DNA of 64,000 nucleotides, from positions 155,033,187 to 155,097,186 of the forward strand of contig JAUPFV010000001.1 of NCBI GenBank assembly GCA_036936605.1, given 5' to 3'. The notes beneath the pieces are model-generated. The model worked only from the letters and a program-made list of their open reading frames with translations, was not told the DNA's origin and ran no database searches. This stretch comes from Limnanthes douglasii subsp. nivea (taxonomy: Eukaryota; Streptophyta; Magnoliopsida; Brassicales; Limnanthaceae). Below are positions 32,981 through 44,925 of the stretch, one piece after another. The position numbers were made by a program, and so were the translations under genes. Positions within the stretch are counted from its first letter, which is position 1; every line of letters starts with the position of its first letter.

Positions 32981-35900
32981 ATGATAAAGATTGTTAGTTG
33001 GAATGCTCGTGGTGTCAACAACAATCCAACCTTGGCGAGGCTTAAGTATATAATTCAGAATGATAAGGTCAGGGTGATAGCTATTCAGGAACCTATGGCT
33101 AGGCTTGACAAAATTGACAATACTGCTAAGAGAATTGGGTTTATTAATTATGTGGCTAACTGTTCTAATAAGCTTTGGGTTTTCTGCTCTGATGATGTGA
33201 ACATTACTGTTAATATTGACCATGATCAATTCCTCCATATAGAGGTCAAATTTTTTATCTTTACTTGCACATTTACCTCTATTTATGCCAAGAATCAAAG
33301 ATCTGTGCGCAAAGTCCTTTGGAGCCAGATGATGCAGTTATCCTGTGATGTTATGCCTTGGCTGGTAGCTGGTGACTTCAATGTTATCACTAGCTCTGAA
33401 GACCAGCTGTGTTACTCCACCTTTGATGACTCTAGTGCTGATGACTTAAATGAATCCATTAGAATTTGTAGCCTTGAAGACCCTGGCTATGTGGGATCCA
33501 GATATACCTAGAGCAACAACAAATGCTGGAAAAGATTAGACAGAGCCCTAATCAATCCCAAAATGGTCTCCTCTATGAATTATATCCAGGCTTTTCACAT
33601 GGTCAGAACTTGTTCTGACCATGCTCCTCTACTCATAATTATATCTAATAGTCAGAGTAACACTTCTTTATATAATAAATGTAATTTCAAATTTATCAAT
33701 ACTTGGGCTAATGATTCTGATTTCTTAAGTTCTGTCAAGCTGAATTGGAATATGCATTGTAATGGTGAAGCTAATGCTGTTTTCTGGTTCAAGCTTAAGA
33801 GATTAAAACAGTTTCTTAAAGATTGAAACTCAAAACACTTTGGTAATATTTTTAGCAAAGTCAAAGAGGCCACTGAGGATGTAAACAATAAAGATATCAT
33901 TCATCAGAGGGGATAATAATGAGAATAAGGCTAACCATTCTAAAGCCAACAACATTCTTATTCAAGCCCTCAGGAATGAAGAGAGTTACTGGAGACAGAG
34001 GTGTTATAACACATGGCTTAATGAAAGTGACTGTGACACTAAACTCTACCATAATTATGTTTCTAGAAAGAGAAATAAAAATTCTATAAATGGTATTAAG
34101 GAGAATGGTATATGTCTTTAAAGTCAGGATGATATTGCTAGATCTGCTGAATCTTACTTTAAAAGGATTTTATCTACTGGCCCCTATACTTGCAATGATG
34201 TAGCTATGCAGGATTCTATTCTTAACAATATTCCTAAGTTCATTACTGACATGGATAATACAACTATTCTTAAGCCTACAACTAAGGAGGAGATTTGGAA
34301 CATTGTCAAAGCCATGAAGAATGACAGTGCACCAGGCACTGATGGTTTTAATTCATTTTTTCTTAAAACATGTTGGGAGATTATTTATTCTGACCTATGC
34401 AATGCTATGAATTCTTATCTCAAGGGCTGTAATATCCCAAATGGTGTATTTTCCACTGGGATATGCTTTCTAAAGGAAATATAATGGTGCAGCTTGACAT
34501 GTCAAAGGCATTTGACAGAATGTCTCATGCCTTTGTTCTCAAAATATTGAATTGCTTTGGTTTCTCTGCTAATCTAATTATCCTCATCAATAATATGATC
34601 TCTCATGTTATGCTTTCTATTCTAATTAATGGTATCAGTGTGGGTTACTTTCCTCAGAAGAATGGATTAAGACAAGGAGACCCGCTGTCTCCAAGTCTAT
34701 TCATCCTTGTCGAGGAAGCACTCATCAGGGGCCCTTATAATCTGTTTAAAGTTAATAACAATATGAAGTTTCATTTGAAACCAGGTTACATCTTACCTAG
34801 CCTTGTATTTGCCGACGACATAATTATCTTTACCAACAGCACTCCCTCCACCATTGACAAGTTGTGTTGCCTGCTGGACAACTATCAATTAGCCTCTGGT
34901 CAAATGATAAACAAGGAAAAGACAAAATTATTACCTCTTCTAAATTTTCTCAGGCTTCTACTGCTAGGATAAAAACTGCTACTGGATTCAATATTGAGCA
35001 TGCTCCATTTACCTACCTGGGCATCACAAAAGCTGCAAACAACAAAGGGAAGAATTACTTGCCTTTAATTGAAAAAATTCACAATAAAATTCATGTTTGG
35101 GACATGAAACACCCGTCTTTTGAGGGCAATCTGTCTCTTATCAAGAATGTGTTACACCCTATTGTTTATTATTGGTACATATCTGCTAATGTCAATACCT
35201 TTTGGAAAGAAAATGGTTGGGACAATTCCACTCTTCTTAACTTCCTATCACATGAAAGAGTTAAACACATTAACTGTTTCAAGCTCATTCATGATCATGA
35301 AGATAAAATTGAGTGGAAGCTTTTTAAAGACAAGAATTTCAATACTAAACTAACTTGGGAAAAAAATAAGAAAGAAGAACAACAAGTTTTCATTCTTTAA
35401 AAAAAATTGGAACCATTTTATTCCAAAAAAGTTCTCTTTTTTATGCTGGAAACTGATTAAAATTTTTGCCCTAATTGATAACATTCTTTCCAAAAGGCAC
35501 TTTGTTACTGTCTCCAAGTGCCAGTTTTGTTGCAGTTGTGAAGAGAAAAATCATTTCTTTGTCAACTGCAACTTTTCTTGGCCTATTTGGAATTATTATG
35601 ATAGTCAGTTCAAGATACCCTTGAGACGTTTCATGAATTTAACCCACATCCTTCACTGTTGGTTCTGGTTCTTTAACAGCAAATTTCATGTTACCCATCT
35701 TGTCCCACAAGTTATTTGTTGGACAATTTGGTATAACAGAAACTGTTGTAAGTTCAATAGCACTCATGATGATTTCAAGAGTGTTATTGACATAATCAAC
35801 AGAGTCATGCTGGGTATCGACTCTGGTAATACATTAAAAGCTAAACACTGGTCACCTGTGATTGACGCAGGTTCAGCTTTGGGATGTACCACCATAAACA

Positions 35901-36424
35901 ACAGAAAGAGAAAACCGGCTTACCTGAAGTGGCTGCCTCCGAATCCAGGAAGACTCAAAATCAACATTGACTGGGCGAGCAGTTATTCTGGGGAAGCTAG
36001 TGGAGGTATCTTGGTCAGAAACGAGGAAGGAGACATTGTCGTTGGTTATGGTCTTCTCTTTGGCAAGATGGACCCCTTCTAAGCTGAATGCAGAGCGTTT
36101 ATGGAGGTGCTAATTCTTTGCAGAAGAAACCATTGGCAGAATGTTGATGTAGAGTTAGATTTCCTGACATTAATCAACATTCTCGCCTCTGGCATTGTTG
36201 CCACTCTCCATGAGCCCATGGTTACAATTTGTCGAAGCCTGATTTCCCCAAGCATGAGCCTTCGCCACATTCTCCGAACGCAAAACTCGGCGACCAATTG
36301 AATTACGAAGTGGGTTTTGTCAGAACGCAAGAACCAATCTTTCAAAAGCTACAATGCTCTGATTCCATTACTGGCTATCACAACTCTAGAGAACCTGGAA
36401 ATCGGATACATTGACCCGGGTTAG
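32981..36424 (+). pseudogene. LINE A ORF2 (endonuclease, RT, RNase H) with two internal deletions
   Basis: ORF2 starts at ATG 32981 (MIKIVSWNARGVNNNP). The AP-like endonuclease keeps its catalytic signatures: AIQEP, AGDFNVI and CSDHAPLL. Then come RT (SAPGTDGFNSFFLK, GNIMVQLDMSKAFDRM, GLRQGDPLSPSLFIL, the catalytic FADDIIIF near 34810), zf-RVT (CQFCCSCEEKNHFF) and RNase H (LKINIDWAS, AECRAF, ELDFL). Nonsense codons include TAG at 33509-33511 and TGA near 33826, both at positions that are Trp codons in relatives. An RT block of about 75 codons is missing at 34465-34475, and about 150 codons are missing near 35175. It cannot make active RT. Confidence 0.88.
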
Positions 36425-36924
36425 ATGAATGGAGCTTCATCTCCTCTCTTGGACTAAGCCTGACCTTCTAATTTGGGATTGCTTGTCTAATTCGGTGAAG
36501 CTAGCTTCGTCTTCAAAGCTTTGGACTCTCTTTCCGGGTTCAATTCCCTGAATTGGGAATTGCCTTTATTTTATGTATTAAAGATTTAGTTTTCAATTTC
36601 TTCAAAATTTTCAATTGGAAACTTCTTCTTGTAAAACTATTAATTCAGTAATATATTTCGTATTTGCTAAAAAAAAAGAATTATTTTTAAGAACACTTTC
36701 TTAATCGGGTGTAATAAAGATTACTTTAGATTTTTTAAACTTGAATAAATTTGTTTTAGAGGAATGAGATGAGAGTTCTCCACAAAGAAAATGTAGCCGT
36801 TCCTTCTTTCCGAAATTTATTTGCAGCTGGTATGCCTGTACTTGTACAGACCTAAAACAAAACCCACCTTTGACTAAACCCAAACTTTAGTTAAAACCCC
36901 AACGCTCGCGGCTTCTCCACGCCA

Positions 36925-39900
36925 ATGGCGGGTACTACAACACGCGCCGCCGTCTCGTCGCCGCCGTTTGTTGTCCGGAAATTGTCAACAAAGATGCTAC
37001 TTTGCTCTTGTTCCATTTCCATTAAAAATCAGCAAAAGGTCACAAAAAGAAAAAATCACTTGCGCCCTAAAATCCTCAAAACTCTTAGTAAGCCCTACCC
37101 TGCCACAACTACTCCCCTCCTCCCTCAACAACCATTGGAAAACCCTATAATTCCAGTCGTCGTACTCCCCCAAACCGACGACGTATTATGCCCGGTGGAG
37201 GAGGAAGTGTTCGAGCCTCCGTCCGATCAAATTGAAGAAGTACAAGAGTTTCAAACCTCCAGTAGCTCCCCCATAGAAGAATTTCAAGTCTCCAGCAGCT
37301 CCGCCGACATTATTGGTAATATTTCTCCGAGGTCTTTATTGAAATATGGCATGTGGGTTGTTGGTCTTTTTGTCTTTCAAACCATTTGTGCTGTTTGGAT
37401 GATGGGAAATGCAAATTCAAAGGAAAAGATTGAGAATGTAGATAGTTTAGATAGCAACAAGTCTTTGTTGGATACAAATGAGAACATAGTTATAAAAAAC
37501 ACTAGTACTACTGTACTAACTCTTGATGAGCTTGAACTGAATGAGAAAATTGAAGAAATTAGGGCGATGGCGAGAGAGGCGCGTAGGATCGAGAAAGTGG
37601 AAATGGATAATTCCAGTGAGGAGAGTAATACTCTCGACCATCCTAGTGATAGAATTGATGTCCAAAAGGGGATGGCAACACGGTTGATGAAGTTGGAGAA
37701 GGAGATGGAGTCTAAATTTGGTGAAGACATTGACAGTTTGGATGCGAAAGAGGAAGATACAGATTTGATGTTCAAAAAGAAGTTCAAGTTCAAAAGCCCT
37801 GCTATGAATTCACTAAATGAGGTGAGAGGATTCTCGGGTCGAGATAATGGTAGAACAAGTAAGAGTAAGAATAGAAGGGATAAAGTTGAGAGACAGATCG
37901 ATGAGAACAGTGATTCAAGGGAAGGCATTTGGGAGACTGTTGCAGTCGAAATCAAAAAGCAAGGACAGGTGAAATCCGCAAAGATAAGAAGAGATGTGGG
38001 ATCTGCAGTTTCTAACACTGGGTCTGGTAATAGCCTTAAAAACCTGGTATATCGATTATTTGTGTAAAACATAGTTAATTATATTGATATTCAGGAAAAC
38101 TTCTAGACTCAGTTTTTAAAACTCTAGAACTTTAATTTACGACCGAGAATACATGTTTTACTATGATTTTACATTTTTTTTATAGTTTAATCACTTTAGA
38201 TCATTTTTCTTATCTACAAAAGAATTAGTGGTCTGGGACTATTGCTTCTTGGCATCAGCTACAGAACTGTACTTTTTATTTATACGTAATCTTTGAAAGA
38301 AAACAGATATATTAAAATTGTTCCAATGATTTTTTTTTTCTTCCTAACTTCTTTTAAACGACTTTAAAAGTATATCTTATGGTACTTCATAAGGTTGATG
38401 AAACTATGATGGTGAAAGTACCTCAATTGAATTGACAAGTAAAAATAGTTTCTAGGTTGAAGTTTAACAAAGTATTGTGAAGAATGCTATAAAGGAATAA
38501 CGTTCGGTGTTGGTCACAATTTATAGGTTCAGTTCATAAGACTGATCAAGTACAGTCTTCACAACCAGTTATGAAGTCCGGACAATCAAGAGAATTAAGG
38601 ACAATAAAGAAGCCTTCTGTAAACGAAAATACAGCCAGATCAGAAAATCGTGTGGTATTGGGTTTAAATGGTAGTTCGAAACACGAGCTAGTAGAAACAA
38701 GGACGCCTAACGGAAAAGTCACAGACAAGAAATCAGATTCAGAAACTCATCTATGGTGGTTGAACCTTCCTTATGTTTTGGTACGTACATGCAACTTATT
38801 ATAATTTCTCTTATGGCATTCTTGTTAACTTTCTTGGTAGATCAATATGTCTATGCATATCTGTTTTGCCGCATCAGTGTCCTGAGTTTATTGTCTATCT
38901 ATGATGCTTGTTCTTGAACATTTTTAAGTGATCTCTTCGTATAGCACCGTTAACCGATATATTACGTCGCCGAAATCACTAGGAACCATAAAATGAGCCT
39001 CCACTGTATCAGTGAACCTTATGCAAATTAAGGGATTATTTGCACACTCTAAAATTTGAAAGAAGTTATCATGGGCCTAAATCTCTCAAAATGTCCCTAT
39101 ATCCCAAACTTGAGAGAAGGGAATTCCTGTATTCTCAATGTTTTTAAGATCCTAATAGAGTAATTACATGTATTATGCCCACATGGCAGCCTAATTTTAT
39201 TATTCTTTTGTTTCAGTACTGTCTCTCCTTAAAAATTAATCTTTATTCACTTGTCTTTATACAATTTACTGTCTTTATTTTATTATTTTCAGTAAGGAGC
39301 TTCTGACTTAAGTAATATCCTGACAATATTTGTATTCTCACAGGCTATTTTTATGCGAAGTGGTTCGAACAGTAATGTATCAGAAGGACTGTTTACAGTG
39401 ACCTTAAATTCTCAAGCTTACAATGTTGCATTCGAGGATCACAGTGACGCAAACAACTTTTGCTGTCTACTTGAATCTTTTTTCGAAGATTTGGGCGGAT
39501 TTAACGCTGATATTGTTCCTATTTCAGCAAAGGTAAGAGTCCACTATAGTTGCATAAAGCTTCAACCTTTAAGTATTTTACTTGCTTTCCCAAATGGCTC
39601 CACTAAATGAAGTGAGGTCCTGACCAACATTTCGAACTCAGACATGTTTTTTTCGGACAATGATTCTAATTGTTGATATATTGGTTCGTTTTAGAACTTT
39701 AAGTGTTTTACTTGCTTATATTAGTCTAGTTACCTCATCACTATGAGGTATATATGCTCTTTCCCAAATGGCTCGGTGAAATGAAGTGAGGTTGCTGACC
39801 AACATTTTGAACTCGGACATGTCTGTTAGGACAATAGCGTTTTTGTCTTTTAACAAAAAAAAACAGAAACCGGTAAATACTATACGCCACATCAACACTG

Positions 39901-40087
39901 CTTTACTTAGAGTACTGAATTCAATTGTAAATAGAGACCCTTTTTTTTTTTGCAGGATCTTCTCCAAGAAGTGAAGTCAAACAACATGAAGATGGTTGTT
40001 GTAAAAAAGAGGCAAATTAAGCTCTATGCTGGGCAACCTCTTCAGGATGTAGAAAGGGCTTTGCTATCTTTAATTCAAGAAAGATAA
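36925..40087 (+). CDS. Predicted plastid-targeted membrane protein, EMB1703-like (four exons)
   Basis: Exons inferred from GT/AG signals and frame: 36925-38026, 38527-38780, 39344-39532 and 39956-40087; 1677 nt, 558 codons plus stop. The N-terminus (MAGTTTRAAVSSPPF...) is Ser/Thr-rich and basic, like a chloroplast transit peptide. One membrane helix (YGMWVVGLFVFQTICAVWMM) lies at about residues 141-160. An acidic and then basic charged middle follows, including a coiled-coil-prone part (NEKIEEIRAMAREARRIEKV). The conserved C-terminus has LWWLNLPYVLAIFMRSGS, NNFCCLLESFFEDLGGF and LYAGQPLQDVERALLSL. From memory this resembles the Arabidopsis EMB1703/At5g28400 family; the biochemical role is not established. 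All introns are standard and no stop interrupts the frame, so I call it an intact gene. A LINE lies about 230 bp upstream. Confidence 0.85.
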
Positions 40088-40399
40088 ACACAATGAAAAA
40101 AGATAGGGGACGAGAATTATTTATATTACAGTCGATCCTGGACTAAGTGGAATTTTTTGTCACCGGAACATATTTGGTTTAGATCTTAATTAGCATACAC
40201 AGATTTTTTTATTAGGGAAAAGTTGACTTCTTTGGTTTCTCTAATTACGGTGTTTCACACAGAGCTGTTATGTTTTGGGTTTCTCTGATTATGGTGTTTT
40301 CACACAAAGCTGGTAAAAACTTTGACCAAAATGTTTTCATACAAAGCTTGCTTTTTCCGTGAGCAAAATAGTTTACTGGATTGAAAACATTATACTTGT

Positions 40400-40629
40400 A
40401 AAACATAGAAAGAAAAAAATCCAAATATTATATTTGTCGCATTGAATATTAAGAAATCCAAATCTTATATTTGTAAAAGCACTGAATAGTGGAAGATCAT
40501 GTAATATAGAAATTACACAGCTCAGGTAAGTTTTTTTTAAAAAACATAGAAAGAAAAAAATCCAAATCTTATATTTGTAAAGCATTGAATATTGGAAGAT
40601 CATGTAATATAGAAATTACACAAAGCTCA
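40400..40629 (+). repeat. Direct repeat between two convergent genes
   Basis: About 90 bp beginning AAACATAGAAAGAAAAAAATCC occurs at 40400-40525 and again at 40541-40629, both ending in TAATATAGAAATTACACA...GCTCAG. The word AAATCCAAATNTTATATTTGT occurs three times. It lies in the 3' intergenic region of the two genes, possibly in the 3' UTR of one of them. Confidence 0.85.
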
Positions 40630-40655
40630 GTTACGTTTTCAACTATATTTAAATA

Positions 40656-42018
40656 TCAGATTGACGAAACAATCTTGATAATAGTCTGAGCATCCAATGG
40701 CAGCAGATTAGTTTGGCAGAAATTATGCCATGCTTCTTCTTCATGTTTTTGGTCTTCTTCATGTTGTTGTTCTTCTTCGTGTGCTTGATCTTGGTCTTGG
40801 CTTGCTGTAAATGCAGTATGTACTGATATCACAATACTTCTGGCAGCTTCTCTAGCCTCTGGAAGCCTATCATTCAATAAAGCTGCACCCATCTTGATCA
40901 ACAGATCAAACCCAAACTTTTTCACTTTCTCAGCACCCTAAACAATAGCAAATCATGACTAAATTACAACAGGATGATTTGTTTTAGTATACTGAATTAC
41001 TACATGAATAATTAATCCAGTATTATTACCATTTTGGAGACGCACAAAGCGGTGACTACTGCTGCTTTGGCTCTGATCCTCGGATTTGAGTGGTTTACAC
41101 ATAAACTCAGCTTTTGTAGAAGAGGTGGAGGAGCTATGGAGTCTACCATGACTATTAGTGCTTTTGATGCTTCTTCACACACAAATTTTTTGTCCTGTGA
41201 TGCTTTCAGTAGTAGCTGCAACACCTAGATATATACATATACACACAGACACGTAGCCACTTTATAATCCAATCTCGAAAACAATGTTCGTAGACTCTGA
41301 ACTAGGTTTTGAATCAAAAACCACATATAAAGGAAAACACATCAGAATAACAAACATGTTAAGTGATCAAAATCGTACCAGATTATCAAAAGCATCAGAA
41401 TCGGGAGACTCCAGCAAGATATCACCAAAAGCCTTAAAAATATCAGAGGAAGCCATTATAGAGGTCTTGCACAAAGCACTTCTGGGATTCTTCATTGCCT
41501 TAAGCATCACTTCCATCACCTTTTCCCTAAATAAAACAGCACACACAGACACACAATCATTGACTTACTTTTCCATCTTATCATTTCTATAACGATCAAA
41601 TCAACAGCGACAACAAATTATCTTTCTTACAAGATTGGGGCTAATAGCCATGAATGAAACAAAGCAAATCGCCTAACATTGTTCAACGACTCGCAAACCT
41701 TTACCCAATCTTTTGATTCTAATCCTTCGATCGTGCTCTGTACCACAAACAATTCATTCGATAAGAGTTTATATAAAAGGACACACAAAGAAAGAGATTG
41801 TTAGAAGGAAGACTCACATGGAATTCGAGATCGGGGTCTGGTACAGGCTCTAGGTCTTGAGAGAGGATGTAATCAATTGTGACTTCCACAGGAGGAGGTC
41901 TGTTTTCGTCGTTAACGCCCATCTCCGGTTGTTTTTGAATGGAGATTGCTACTTTGACTTGCTTCTTGGGTCTGTCGGGTGTGGTAGGAAGAGCATTATC
42001 GATTTGCCTTAAAGCCAT
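40656..42018 (-). CDS. TOG/ARM-repeat protein, likely microtubule-associated (five exons)
   Basis: Minus-strand exons: 42018-41818, 41737-41631, 41526-41379, 41224-41030 and 40937-40656; 933 nt, 310 codons plus stop, all with GT/AG borders and matching phases. The N-terminus is short and basic (MALRQIDNALPTTPDRPKKQ). The rest is an all-helical ARM/TOG-like domain: STIEGLESKDWVKVCESLNN, RRFALFHSW, MEVMLKAMKNPRSALCKTS, LKASQDKKFVCEEASKAL, NPRIRAKAAVVTALCVSKM, LNDRLPEAREAARSIV. An acidic HEEE-repeat tail ends the protein. TOG-type arrays bind tubulin or microtubules in CLASP-like proteins; from memory this resembles Arabidopsis At4g15830. The promoter has MSA-like motifs, which fits expression at mitosis. 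The gene looks intact and converges on the plastid-protein gene. Confidence 0.87.
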
Positions 42019-42049
42019 CTTTCTTGACTGATAGAAACTGCAAAAATAT

Positions 42050-42074
42050 GAGAGAGAGAGAGAGAGAGAGAGAG
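42050..42074 (-). repeat. (GA)n/(CT)n tract in the 5' UTR region
   Basis: About 12 GA copies on the plus strand, CT on the coding strand, lie 32-56 bp before the ATG at 42018. Pyrimidine-rich CT tracts are common near plant transcription starts. Confidence 0.85.
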
Positions 42075-42160
42075 ATGAAATTCTGGTTTGTGAGGATTTG
42101 AGGAGTCGAGTAGAGGGTTGTTTATTATGAGAATAATATAGGAGCCTTTCGTAAAGAAGA

Positions 42161-42226
42161 TCTAACGGTCTCATTGATGTTTAACTTTTCGAATTTAAAA
42201 TTATTATTTTTCAAAAAGAGCCGTTA
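42161..42226 (-). promoter_or_regulatory. MSA-like mitotic promoter motifs
   Basis: TCTAACGGTC at 42161-42170 fits the mitosis-specific activator consensus YCYAACGGYY at all ten positions. It lies about 145 bp upstream of the TOG gene ATG. A second AACGG core occurs inverted (GCCGTTAT) near 42221. MSA motifs are bound by three-repeat MYB factors in G2/M-phase genes. Confidence 0.6.
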
Positions 42227-42356
42227 TGGTCTTAGATTATCCTATAAAATAAATGTAAGTATTATCTGTTTTATAAATATAACCTCTCATAGTAATTAAA
42301 TGGGTTCAACTGAACAAAATTCTTTTGGGCCAATTTCTTTATAGTGAGATCCTAAC

Positions 42357-43134
42357 GTGGAGTTATTTCCTCTCTATAAGATTTATTAATTCTTCTATTT
42401 TAAATTTGTAATAAAATACTGAATATTTGTTTTTACTTTCTTGTTCTTTATTTATTTTCGAATTTATAATTTGATGCCACTATCCACTATTAAACCCTTA
42501 TTACAACAAAGACATCATTGAGATAAATTAGAGCCAACATATATGATTTAACTTCTAAAATTAAACCCTAAAAACATAAAAGCTTAATTATTTTTAAGAT
42601 TAGTCACAAAATTATATTTTTTTTAAAAAGAAAACATATAAGACAACCACTCAGAATGACATATAATATTTATAAAAGAACCCAATCAACGCACACTAAT
42701 CAAATCATAAAAAATCTATATTTTGAACTCAATATACATAAAAGAAACAATTAAACCAGAAATTTATATTAAAAACGATTAAACTAGTAACTCGATATGC
42801 AGGAACTCGATTAAACTATGAACAAGTTTTTTTTCTTCTGCATATAGAGTTCCCATAACTCATTATGCAAAAAAATCATAGATTTAAAAAGAGATTTTAT
42901 TCGATATGTCAACCCATATATTTAAAATAAAAATAAGATTAATTTGGGTGGCTGGGGTTTTTTAGGATTAGAAAAGAACAGGTGAAAGTGGATAGTTACT
43001 GTAGAAATTTGGGTTTTTGGTGTAAAATTAAAACAAGGATAAATTAGGATTTTCCTTTATGGAGGAAATAACAAGATGAAGTTTTTTACAAATGACGGAG
43101 GAAATAATAAATTTTATGGAGGAAATAACTTCAC
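42357..43134. mobile_element. Candidate MITE-like element with imperfect terminal inverted repeats
   Basis: The left end GTGGAGTTATTTCCTC (42357) is inverted at the right end, GAGGAAATAACTTCAC (43119-43134). Similarity continues inward for about 50 bp with gaps. The word GGAGGAAATAA occurs three times at the right end. There is no coding frame and no clear target duplication, so this is only a candidate. Confidence 0.45.
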
Positions 43135-44460
43135 CCAATAATATGATTTTTTTTTATTTTGTGTAATTACGAAAATGCCACTATATATAAAAACTATAAT
43201 TTTTTGGACATCTCATTTTTACCTCCTCTCCTCTCTCTCTTCTCTACTTTTCTCTCTAATTTTCATAAAAAACCCAAAAATCCATAAACCCATTAACTCA
43301 AAAAATAATAAATTCAACTATAAATCCTAGGCTTTAAAGCTCAAACACATGTATTTTTACTATCTTTCTCTTCTCTCTCAACTACCTATCTCTCTAATAT
43401 TCAACATAAACACATAAACCTAAAAAACAAAAAATCATCTCTAAATATATGGCTTGAGGAAAAAATTATAATTTTACATAAATTCACACCTTTTCGTGCG
43501 CCGTTTCGTACATTCGTGCGTGGATTTGGCCGAAATCACGCATGTTCGTGCGTGAATTTGGTCAAATCTTTGCGCTTTCATGCCAAATTTTGTCAAATTC
43601 TTGCGCTTTCATGCCGAATTTTGTCAATTCAAAATACTATTACATGCTGAATTTTGCCAATTGAAAACACTTTCATGCCGAATTTAGCGTATGTATTCTT
43701 ACAATTTTTAACTACACATGGAAATTGAACGTTCTAAAAGAAATGATGATGAATATTTTTTATACTTTTTACTGGTTTTATTTTCAATTATTATAATTAT
43801 TTAATACATTAAATTTACGTTTGTTACTACAATTCAATAATTATATAAAATGCAGTAAAAAGAATTATATATATATATATAATTATAAATTTATTTGTTA
43901 AATACAATAATATATATATATATATATATTATAAGTTATATAAGGACAGACATTTTCATACACGGCCGTGCGCGGAAATGTCTGTTCCAGAATACTCCCA
44001 TGTAAATCTCAAACCTAGTTTTACGGTGCCAAATCCAGCAAAACTTATACTAAATTGAAGCCAACGATCTAATTAAACATATACATATAATCAAACAACC
44101 AAACAACAGCTACAAGTAGAGGAAAATTCGATTTTTATATCCGAAAAATAAACTCTAAATATCACAACAAATATAGATCCAAATTAAAAAAAATAGCACA
44201 ATGGTGTAGAGAATTCATACTTTAACAAGTTTATGCTATTGGATTTTAAATATCTAGTATTTTCAAATATTGGGTTAGAGAGAGTTAGGGTTTTCGAAGA
44301 AAGAAAATTTTAGAATTTGGAAATTTTTGTATTTATATCGATGGCATTTTTGTAAATAAGAGGGGTCTCGTTATAGCCAAGCCGGGTCTCACTATAACCG
44401 GGTCTCGTTATAAAAAAACAGGTCTTGAATTAGCCTAACCAATCCTTTTTATCGACTAAG
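43135..44460. other. Intergenic repeats and a hairpin, no gene
   Basis: The segment has a short direct-repeat cluster of CTTTCATGCCGAATTTTG-type units (43570-43690), two TA runs (43866-43881, 43910-43929), a hairpin at 43946-43985 and three GGGTCTCNNTATA words (44365-44415). I see no coding frame. Confidence 0.6.
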
Positions 44461-44925
44461 AGCTTTGTTGGTAGGTCCAAGCTAGAAAAAACCACATTTG
44501 ATAGATCTTTCACTCTATTTTCTTTTTAAACTCAAACTCGAATTTCATAATTTATTTTTTTCACCCTAACTAATTACAACAATGCCATTTACTGTGTAAA
44601 ATTGCCTAGAATCTGAAACCCCCAAAAAATTACCATAACCCGTAACTATTTACCTTTTTTCTTTTTAAGCAAATAAGACATATATTACTAAATTGATAGT
44701 TATACAAAAACAATTCTCTAATTGAAAACTTTGGAGAGAAACAAGGACTAAAGTCTAATAAGGCCAAAATAAATCAATTCCCAAATTGAATCGAACCCTA
44801 AACTACTCCTTTGCCACAGAAGGTTAAACAATACCTCAAACATTCAACTTCATAGCCACAAAAGCTAGAACAACACCTCAAACATCAGCTCGAAGCACCG
44901 GTTTAGGTCGAAGGAAAAGTCAAAG

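Larger units (their letters stand above)
31487..36677 (+). mobile_element. Full-length-ended L1-like LINE, plus strand (LINE A)
   Basis: The element is bounded by a perfect 16-bp target-site duplication, GAATTATTTTTAAGAA at 31471-31486 and 36678-36693, and ends in a short A tail. It has a 5' UTR of about 200 bp, ORF1 with an RNA-binding zinc knuckle, and ORF2 with endonuclease, reverse transcriptase, zf-RVT and RNase H domains. Compared with LINE B (44654-50530) it lacks two internal blocks, about 225 and 450 bp, which together nearly explain the 686-bp length difference. Several nonsense codons are present, so it is inactive. Confidence 0.93.

Noticed and set aside
37377..38072. 231-codon minus-strand frame opposite exon 1 of the plastid-protein gene
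   Set aside because: It is Ser/Leu-rich and complementary to the charged coding strand, a typical shadow. The plus-strand gene has consistent exons and phases.
41284..41592. Plus-strand 102-codon frame over the TOG gene
   Set aside because: It is the complement of exon 3 and its introns in the minus-strand gene.
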